From: Actinomycetales bacterium
Lineage (GTDB): Bacteria; Actinomycetota; Actinomycetes; Propionibacteriales; Nocardioidaceae
Direction of reading: 5' to 3'
NCBI GenBank assembly: GCA_012513165.1
Contig: JAAZCT010000251.1
Coordinates: 1 to 11,194 of the forward strand
Length of the DNA stretch: 11,194 nt
In this document: positions 6,564 through 11,194 of the stretch, piece by piece
Layout of the letters: each line of letters begins with the position of its first letter
Position numbering within the stretch: position 1 is the stretch's first letter
Translations under genes and position numbers: made by a program
Notes under the pieces: model-generated
What the model was told of the DNA's origin: nothing
Databases searched by the model: none
What the model saw: the letters and a program-made list of their open reading frames with translations, nothing else

Positions 6564-6878
6564 TCAGATCTCCTTTCCGGTCTTGCGTGCAACGCGAGTG
6601 CGCTTTCCGTCAACGACGGCGCTGCTGACACGCGTTGGGGTCTTCTTGCCATCGATGTCTGCCAAAGGCATGACGTTCGAGATGTGGATCGAGGCTTCGG
6701 TAGTGATGATTCCGCCCTCGGCGCCGGTTTGACCAGCGCGCGTGTGCTTCTTCACTCGGTTGACGCCTTCGACAATGACGCGGTCTTGTTCGTGCAAGAC
6801 CGTGATGACCTTGCCTTCGACGCCCTTGTCTTTGCCTGCGACGACCAGAACCTGGTCACCTTTACGAATACGAGCCAT
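6564..6878 (-). CDS. rplX: 50S ribosomal protein L24
   Basis: L24 is one of the assembly-initiator proteins of the large subunit and lies near the tunnel exit. The 104-residue product has the KOW motif at the N-terminus ([20 protein letters not shown], residues 4-23, continuing [17 protein letters not shown]). Then come [20 protein letters not shown] and [11 protein letters not shown], and a Lys/Arg-rich C-terminus. The Shine-Dalgarno GAGGTGA lies about 7 nt before ATG 6878, inside the end of rplN. The genes are separated by one base. Confidence 0.97.
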   Translation of the reverse strand: MARIRKGDQVLVVAGKDKGVEGKVITVLHEQDRVIVEGVNRVKKHTRAGQTGAEGGIITTEASIHISNVMPLADIDGKKTPTRVSSAVVDGKRTRVARKTGKEI

Positions 6879-6879
6879 G

Positions 6880-7248
6880 TCAGATCACCTCAGGTGCGAG
6901 AGAAATGATGCGCATGAACTTCTTATCGCGCAGCTCGCGTCCGACTGGACCGAAGATACGCGTACCGCGGGGTTCACCGTCGGCCTTGAGGATCACAGCA
7001 GCGTTCTCATCAAATTTGATGTACGAGCCATCAGCGCGTCGGCGTTCCTTTACGGTACGCACGACGACAGCTTTGACAACGTCGCCCTTCTTAACGTTTC
7101 CACCGGGGATGGCGTCTTTGACCGTACCAACGATCGTGTCACCAACACCGGCATAGCGGCGACCGGAGCCTCCGAGAACACGGATGCAAAGGATTTCCTT
7201 CGCACCAGTGTTGTCGGCGACCTTGAGTCGCGATTCTTGCTGAATCAT
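6880..7248 (-). CDS. rplN: 50S ribosomal protein L14
   Basis: L14 sits at the subunit interface, where it forms bridges to the 30S and binds silencing factor RsfS in many bacteria. The 122-residue product, [19 protein letters not shown]..., has the exact family length. It contains [27 protein letters not shown] and the C-terminal [17 protein letters not shown] followed by [12 protein letters not shown]. The frame is open 27 codons further upstream, but ATG 7248 is chosen on family N-terminus and on AGGAGA about 7 nt before it. That Shine-Dalgarno overlaps the rpsQ stop (TAGGAGA). The S10 and spc groups are therefore joined without a promoter-sized gap. Confidence 0.98.
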   Translation of the reverse strand: MIQQESRLKVADNTGAKEILCIRVLGGSGRRYAGVGDTIVGTVKDAIPGGNVKKGDVVKAVVVRTVKERRRADGSYIKFDENAAVILKADGEPRGTRIFGPVGRELRDKKFMRIISLAPEVI

Positions 7249-7258
7249 GACGTGTCTC

Positions 7259-7540
7259 CTACTTAGCCTTCTCGAGAATCTGAACGACTCGCCAACGCTT
7301 GGTTGCCGAGAGTGGTCGAGTTTCGGCAATCTGAACGCGGTCGCCGATGCCAGCTTCGTTGTTCTCGTCGTGTGCCTTCAACTTGATGTTGCGGCGAAGA
7401 ACCTTGCCATAAAGCGGGTGCTTAAAGCGGTCTTCAATGCTCACGGTGATGGTCTTATCCATCTTGTCGCTGACGACGAGGCCCTCACGGACCTTACGAG
7501 CAGAGCGAACTTCGTTCACTTCATTGTCCTTAGTACTCAT
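7259..7540 (-). CDS. rpsQ: 30S ribosomal protein S17
   Basis: S17 is a primary 16S rRNA-binding OB-fold protein. The 93-residue product has [20 protein letters not shown] (residues 20-39), [19 protein letters not shown] (41-59) and the signature [20 protein letters not shown] (66-85). An N-terminal extension of about 14 residues ([16 protein letters not shown]) goes beyond the E. coli form and is common in actinobacteria. The ATG overlaps the rpmC stop by 4 nt (ATGA). The TAG stop forms part of the rplN Shine-Dalgarno. It is the last gene of the classical S10 operon. Confidence 0.97.
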   Translation of the reverse strand: MSTKDNEVNEVRSARKVREGLVVSDKMDKTITVSIEDRFKHPLYGKVLRRNIKLKAHDENNEAGIGDRVQIAETRPLSATKRWRVVQILEKAK

Positions 7541-7773
7541 GCGGTGACCTCTTCGTTCGAATCTGATTCGACAATTCCGAGTTCACGCTCAGTGATAACC
7601 GTGTAAATACGCGCGATGTCGCGACGCACCGAACGGAGACCGGCCGTGTTGTCGAGCTGACCAGTTGCGTTCTGGAAACGCAGGTTGAACAGTTCTTCTT
7701 TGGCTTCGGCCAGCTTGGTTGCCAACGCGTCGGCATCAAGTTCGCGGAGTTCTTCGGCTGTGATGCTTGCCAT
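7537..7773 (-). CDS. rpmC: 50S ribosomal protein L29
   Basis: L29 is a small two-helix protein at the peptide exit tunnel, near the trigger factor and SRP docking site. The 78-residue product has the usual [27 protein letters not shown] helix (residues 8-34). Then come [24 protein letters not shown] (36-59) and an acidic C-terminal tail (ESDSNEEV) that makes it longer than the 63-residue E. coli protein. The ATG overlaps the rplP stop by one base (TGATG), with AGGAGA about 7 nt upstream. Confidence 0.97.
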   Translation of the reverse strand: MASITAEELRELDADALATKLAEAKEELFNLRFQNATGQLDNTAGLRSVRRDIARIYTVITERELGIVESDSNEEVTA

Positions 7774-8192
7774 CAGACATCTCCTGATTCTCGTTTGATG
7801 AAGCGAGCCTTCATCGGCAGTTTGTGGATTGCGCGGCGCATTGCTTCACGCGCGACATCTTCAGGAACACCTGAGAGTTCGAACATGACGCGACCGGGCT
7901 TGACGTTGGCGACCCACCATTCAGGTGAACCCTTACCGGAACCCATGCGGGTTTCAGCAGGCTTCTTGGTGATGGGGCGGTCTGGGTAAATCGTGATCCA
8001 AACCTTGCCGCCACGCTTGATGTGACGCGTCATGGCAATACGAGCAGCTTCGATCTGACGGTTGGTGACGTAGTGTCCCTCTACCGCCTGGATACCGAAG
8101 TCGCCGAACGCCAGTTGCGTTCCACCCTTAGCCATGCCGCGGCGCTTTGGCCGGTGCTGCTTGCGGTGTTTGACCCTACGGGGCATCAACAT
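7773..8192 (-). CDS. rplP: 50S ribosomal protein L16
   Basis: L16 lies near the peptidyl-transferase centre and the A-site tRNA elbow. The 139-residue product begins [19 protein letters not shown], has the signature [21 protein letters not shown] (63-83) with [12 protein letters not shown] after it, and ends [17 protein letters not shown]. Arg82 aligns with the E. coli arginine that is hydroxylated in some bacteria; whether that happens here cannot be told. The first ATG (8192) is preferred over the third codon, because family members start M-L-x-P, and it overlaps the rpsC stop by one base (TGATG). Confidence 0.98.
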   Translation of the reverse strand: MLMPRRVKHRKQHRPKRRGMAKGGTQLAFGDFGIQAVEGHYVTNRQIEAARIAMTRHIKRGGKVWITIYPDRPITKKPAETRMGSGKGSPEWWVANVKPGRVMFELSGVPEDVAREAMRRAIHKLPMKARFIKRESGDV

Positions 8193-9007
8193 CAGGACTC
8201 AACTCCTTCAGGTGCTGCAGCGACAGGTGCAGCCTCGGCTGCAGCTGGTGCTGCTTCAACTGCTGCTTCTACGGCAGGTGCAGCGTCGCGGGCTGGACGG
8301 CGAGCGCCACCACGACCGCCGGAGCGACGTGGGCTCGGAGCAGCAGCGCGCTTTGCGGCTTCTGCTTCACGCTCAGCGCGGGTCCCAGCAACTTCACCCT
8401 TGTAGATCCATACCTTCACACCGATACGGCCGAACGTGGTCTTAGCTTCGTAGAAGCCGTAGTCCACATCAGCGCGCAGCGTGTGCAATGGCACGCGACC
8501 TTCGCGGTAGAACTCTGACCGGCTCATTTCAGCTCCGCCGAGACGGCCCGAGCACTGGATACGAATACCCTTAGCGCCCGAACGCATTGTGGTCTGCATG
8601 GCCTTGCGCATAGCGCGACGGAACTGAACGCGACCCGAGAGTTGCTCGGCAACACCCTGAGCAACAAGTTGTGCGTCGAGTTCAGGTTGCTTGACCTCAA
8701 CGATGTTGAGCTGAACTTGCTTGCCGGTGAGCTTTTCCAGATCGCCACGAATGCGGTCGGCTTCGGCGCCACGGCGACCGATGACAATGCCTGGGCGGGC
8801 TGTGTGGATGTCGACACGGACGCGGTCACGCGTACGTTCGATCTCTACACGGCTGATGCCAGCGCGATCCATGCCCTTGGTGAGCAACTTGCGGATCTGC
8901 ACGTCTTCACCGACATAGTTCGCGTACAACTTGTCTGCGTACCAACGGCTCTTATGGTCGGTGGAAATACCGAGCCGGAAACCGTGCGGGTTAATTTTCT
9001 GTCCCAT
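8192..9007 (-). CDS. rpsC: 30S ribosomal protein S3 with long C-terminal tail
   Basis: S3 forms part of the mRNA entry tunnel and its helicase. The 271-residue product has the N-terminal [14 protein letters not shown], a type II KH domain with GRRG loop at residues 77-80, and the C-terminal domain with [19 protein letters not shown] and [14 protein letters not shown] (192-205). After residue 206 comes a tail of about 65 residues that E. coli S3 mostly lacks. It is first Arg-rich (208-240, with [14 protein letters not shown]), then Ala/Pro/Glu-rich (242-271). Such tails are usual in actinobacteria and are probably disordered. The start overlaps the rplV stop by one base (TAATG). Confidence 0.98.
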   Translation of the reverse strand: MGQKINPHGFRLGISTDHKSRWYADKLYANYVGEDVQIRKLLTKGMDRAGISRVEIERTRDRVRVDIHTARPGIVIGRRGAEADRIRGDLEKLTGKQVQLNIVEVKQPELDAQLVAQGVAEQLSGRVQFRRAMRKAMQTTMRSGAKGIRIQCSGRLGGAEMSRSEFYREGRVPLHTLRADVDYGFYEAKTTFGRIGVKVWIYKGEVAGTRAEREAEAAKRAAAPSPRRSGGRGGARRPARDAAPAVEAAVEAAPAAAEAAPVAAAPEGVES

Positions 9008-9432
9008 TAGCGGTTCCCACCCTTCTTATCGTTGCTGGAATCTTCAGGCTGGACGACCACGGTGAGGTGGCTGCTGCGCTTAAGAATGCGGTTGGCCGCA
9101 CCCTTGGCGCGCGGACGCCAACGCTTCATCGTGGGACCTTCATCGACCGTGACCGTGGTGATCACGAGCGTCGAACGGTTGAGGCCTTCAAGAGTCTCAG
9201 CGTTCGCTGCGGCCGAGTCGACCAACTTGTAGAAGTTCTCAGAGGCACCTTGAGGTGCGAACTTCAACGTGATCAGGGCATCTTCGACGCGCACGCCTCG
9301 GATGAGGTCTGCAACACGTCGTGCCTTCTGCGGAGTCACACGCACGAAGCGCGCTACAGCAAATGCACCAGGTGCATCGCCGAGCAAACGCTCGCGGCGG
9401 TGGCTCACGTTATCGCGAGTAGTTGCACTCAT
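9007..9432 (-). CDS. rplV: 50S ribosomal protein L22
   Basis: L22 lines the narrow part of the peptide exit tunnel with its beta-hairpin, where macrolide-resistance changes occur in many bacteria. The 141-residue product has [20 protein letters not shown] at 27-46, [11 protein letters not shown] at 69-79, and the long hairpin [19 protein letters not shown] then [10 protein letters not shown] at 98-127. An N-terminal extension of about 20 residues and a polar C-terminal tail ([10 protein letters not shown]) make it longer than the 110-residue E. coli form. The ATG overlaps the rpsS stop by 4 nt (ATGA), which supports the extended start. Confidence 0.96.
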   Translation of the reverse strand: MSATTRDNVSHRRERLLGDAPGAFAVARFVRVTPQKARRVADLIRGVRVEDALITLKFAPQGASENFYKLVDSAAANAETLEGLNRSTLVITTVTVDEGPTMKRWRPRAKGAANRILKRSSHLTVVVQPEDSSNDKKGGNR

Positions 9433-9710
9433 CGCCTCTTCGCCTTTCGGTCGTCCTTTTCGTGGCCACGGTAAGTACGCGTAGGTGCGAACTCTCCGAG
9501 CTTGTGACCAACCATGGAGTCGGTGACGAAAACTGGGACATGCTTACGTCCGTCGTGTACGGCGATCGTGTGTCCAATGAAGGACGGCAGGATCATCGAG
9601 CGACGCGACCATGTCTTGATTACGGTGTGCGTTCCGGCCTCGTTTTGTTTGTCCACCTTTTTGAGGAGGTGGTCATCAACGAACGGGCCCTTCTTAAGAC
9701 TGCGCGGCAT
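9429..9710 (-). CDS. rpsS: 30S ribosomal protein S19
   Basis: S19 is in the head of the 30S and contacts tRNA and the A-site finger bridge. The 93-residue product is of standard length. It starts [19 protein letters not shown], has [22 protein letters not shown] (31-52) and the signature [20 protein letters not shown] (61-80), and ends in a basic tail. The Shine-Dalgarno AAGGAAGGA lies 7-8 nt before ATG 9710, inside the 14-bp gap after rplB. Confidence 0.98.
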   Translation of the reverse strand: MPRSLKKGPFVDDHLLKKVDKQNEAGTHTVIKTWSRRSMILPSFIGHTIAVHDGRKHVPVFVTDSMVGHKLGEFAPTRTYRGHEKDDRKAKRR

Positions 9711-9724
9711 GGTTCATTCCTTCC

Positions 9725-10555
9725 TTACCGCTTGCCGGACTTGCGTCGGCGGACGATCATTTGGTCACTAGCTTTGCTCTTGCGGGTACGGCCTTCAGGC
9801 TTGCCCCATGGGCTGACTGGGTGACGACCACCGGAAGTCTTGCCTTCACCACCGCCGTGCGGGTGATCAACCGGGTTCATTGCCACACCACGAACGGTTG
9901 GGCGCTTGCCCTTCCAGCGGTTACGACCAGCCTTGCCCCAGTTGATGTTGGATTGTTCGGCGTTACCGACTTCACCAACAGTCGCGCGGCACCGCACGTC
10001 GACGTAGCGCATTTCGCCAGAAGGCAAACGCAGTTGAGCGCGCTTTCCTTCTTTAGCGACGAGCTGCACACGCGCACCAGCGGAACGTGCCATCTTGGCG
10101 CCACCACCGGGGCGAAGTTCAACAGCGTGAACGACGGTACCCACGGGGATGTTGCGCAAAGGCAGGTTGTTGCCTGGCTTGATGTCTGCACGCGGGCCTG
10201 CTTCAACAGGAGTGCCTTGCGTGAGACCGTCAGGTGCGATGATGTAGCGCTTTTCGCCGTCTGCGTAGTGCAACAACGCGATACGTGCAGTGCGGTTCGG
10301 GTCATACTCGATGTGAGCGACCTTGGCCGGCACGCCGTCCTTGTCGTAGCGCTTGAAGTCGATAATGCGGTAAGCACGCTTGTGACCGCCACCTTGGTGA
10401 CGAGTCGTGATGCGTCCCTGGTTGTTACGTCCACCCTTTTTAGGGAGTGGCTCAACCAGCGACTTCTCAGGAGTGCTACGCGTGATTTCAGCGAAGGCAG
10501 CTACCGAGGAACCACGACGGCCCGGGGTAGTCGGCTTGTATTTACGGATTGCCAT
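9725..10555 (-). CDS. rplB: 50S ribosomal protein L2
   Basis: L2 is essential for subunit joining and peptidyl-transferase activity. The 276-residue product matches the family length. It starts [14 protein letters not shown], and has [22 protein letters not shown] (39-60) and the RNA-binding core. The signature [16 protein letters not shown] sits near 224-239, in which His231 corresponds to the conserved peptidyl-transferase-linked histidine (His229 in E. coli). The C-terminus is rich in Arg and Lys. A GAGGA element lies about 10 nt before ATG 10555, and 18 bp separate it from rplW. Confidence 0.98.
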   Translation of the reverse strand: MAIRKYKPTTPGRRGSSVAAFAEITRSTPEKSLVEPLPKKGGRNNQGRITTRHQGGGHKRAYRIIDFKRYDKDGVPAKVAHIEYDPNRTARIALLHYADGEKRYIIAPDGLTQGTPVEAGPRADIKPGNNLPLRNIPVGTVVHAVELRPGGGAKMARSAGARVQLVAKEGKRAQLRLPSGEMRYVDVRCRATVGEVGNAEQSNINWGKAGRNRWKGKRPTVRGVAMNPVDHPHGGGEGKTSGGRHPVSPWGKPEGRTRKSKASDQMIVRRRKSGKR

Positions 10556-10573
10556 ATCTGTTCAGTCCTCGTC

Positions 10574-10873
10574 TCAGGCCTGGCTCGAGAAAATGTCGAT
10601 GCTCTGACCAGCAGCAACGCTGACGATGGCGCGCTTGGTGTCCTTGCGCTTACCGAGGCCATTCTTCGTGCGGCGGGTCTTGCCCTTGCGGTTGATCGTA
10701 TTTACGGACGTGACGTTGACTCCGAAGATTTCCTCTACGGCGATCTTGATCTGAGTCTTGTTTGCGTCTGGGTGCACGATGAACGTGTACTTGTTGTCGT
10801 CAAGAAGGCTGTAGCTCTTCTCGCTCACAACAGGCGCAATGATGACGTCGCGGTTGAAGGTTCCGATGCTCAT
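10574..10873 (-). CDS. rplW: 50S ribosomal protein L23
   Basis: L23 is at the tunnel exit and is the main docking site for trigger factor and SRP. The 99-residue product has [20 protein letters not shown] (9-28), [20 protein letters not shown] (29-48) and the [16 protein letters not shown] segment (50-65), all diagnostic. The basic loop [17 protein letters not shown] follows. The ATG overlaps the rplD stop by 4 nt (ATGA), and a full AGGAGG sits about 8 nt upstream inside rplD. Confidence 0.98.
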   Translation of the reverse strand: MSIGTFNRDVIIAPVVSEKSYSLLDDNKYTFIVHPDANKTQIKIAVEEIFGVNVTSVNTINRKGKTRRTKNGLGKRKDTKRAIVSVAAGQSIDIFSSQA

Positions 10874-11194
10874 TTGCCGGCCTCCTGGGTCTTCGCCTTG
10901 CTCAACTTGATGGTTTCGCCACCCTCAACAGCCCGAGCCTTTACGAATTCGTTAAAGGCCGACTCGATGAAGACAAGATCATCTGCACGGATGACGTCGT
11001 AGGTGTTGAGTTGATCGAAAGTGATGACCTCAACAAGTTCGGCGTTACGCAAACTCTTGATCGTGACGTTGTCGGTTGGCTCCACAACAACCAGCACGCG
11101 ACGACGAGCCGTGAGTTCACGAATCGCTGCGACGGCAGTCTTGGTGGATGGGTTGTCTCCAGCGAGGCTGGCCACAACGTGGATGCGTCCGGAC
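10870..11194 (-). CDS. rplD: 50S ribosomal protein L4, C-terminal part (runs off the window)
   Basis: L4 binds 23S rRNA and its loop lines the exit tunnel. In E. coli it also represses the S10 operon. Only the last 107 or so residues are inside. The frame continues upstream to the window edge as [18 protein letters not shown], so the GTG at 11175 is an internal Val and not the start. The visible part has the globular C-terminal domain: [20 protein letters not shown], then [31 protein letters not shown], which matches the L4 family. The tunnel-loop region lies outside the window, upstream of position 11194. rplW overlaps its stop. Confidence 0.95.
   Translation of the reverse strand, partial: SGRIHVVASLAGDNPSTKTAVAAIRELTARRRVLVVVEPTDNVTIKSLRNAELVEVITFDQLNTYDVIRADDLVFIESAFNEFVKARAVEGGETIKLSKAKTQEAGK

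Noticed and set aside
5938..6732. A 264-codon plus-strand open frame opposite rplE and rplX
   Set aside because: It lies fully across conserved minus-strand genes, its translation looks like no protein family, and it lacks a convincing ribosome-binding site.
7249..7329. A 27-residue N-terminal extension of L14
   Set aside because: It overlaps rpsQ, is not part of the L14 family, and a good Shine-Dalgarno precedes the internal ATG at 7248.
8195..8300. Repeat or CRISPR-like array in GCTGC/GGTGCAGC units
   Set aside because: The units are irregular and are simply the codons for the Ala-rich tail of S3.
9761..11002. A 413-codon open frame on the plus strand opposite rplB, rplW and rplD
   Set aside because: It is antisense to three unmistakable ribosomal-protein genes, has no recognisable domain, and is explained by codon bias of the opposite strand leaving few stops in one antisense frame.

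Overview
The window is a conserved, minus-strand, co-directional run of ribosomal-protein and export genes. It covers the distal S10 operon, the whole spc operon, the secY-adk-map group, and the start of a lipoprotein gene at the left edge. Transcription runs from high to low coordinates. The gene order is rplD(3' part)-rplW-rplB-rpsS-rplV-rpsC-rplP-rpmC-rpsQ-rplN-rplX-rplE-rpsN-rpsH-rplF-rplR-rpsE-rpmD-rplO // secY-adk-map-lipoprotein(5' part).

The organism is most likely an actinobacterium. The evidence is a 61-residue zinc-type S14 in the spc operon, a short-LID adenylate kinase, long basic/Ala-rich tails on S3 and S5, an extended L22 N-terminus, and an actinobacterial-type SecY. Base composition is only moderately GC-rich by eye. 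That suggests a small-genome freshwater or marine lineage rather than Streptomyces or Mycobacterium, but I cannot place it more precisely from sequence alone.

Region 3108-11194 holds 19 ribosomal-protein genes packed with 1-nt or 4-nt overlaps (TGATG, TAATG, ATGA) or short gaps. This implies one polycistronic, translationally coupled transcript. The S10 and spc parts are fused: the Shine-Dalgarno of rplN overlaps the stop codon of rpsQ. The two widest gaps inside the cluster, before rpsH and before rpsE, each contain a short out-of-frame ORF whose TGA stop overlaps the next gene's ATG. This is the least ordinary pattern in the ribosomal part.

Region 2929-3107 is the only real break. It carries a strong intrinsic terminator after rplO and a plausible promoter whose -35 box lies in the terminator's T-tract, so secY-adk-map is probably a separately promoted unit. 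Region 239-2928 encodes the SecY translocon channel, adenylate kinase and methionine aminopeptidase. Region 1-190 is the N-terminus of an unrecognised secreted lipoprotein, cut by the window edge.

I found no mobile elements, CRISPR arrays, tRNAs, rRNAs or unknown multi-gene system. The window is mostly ordinary core-genome sequence, and the findings are small-scale regulatory or structural observations.
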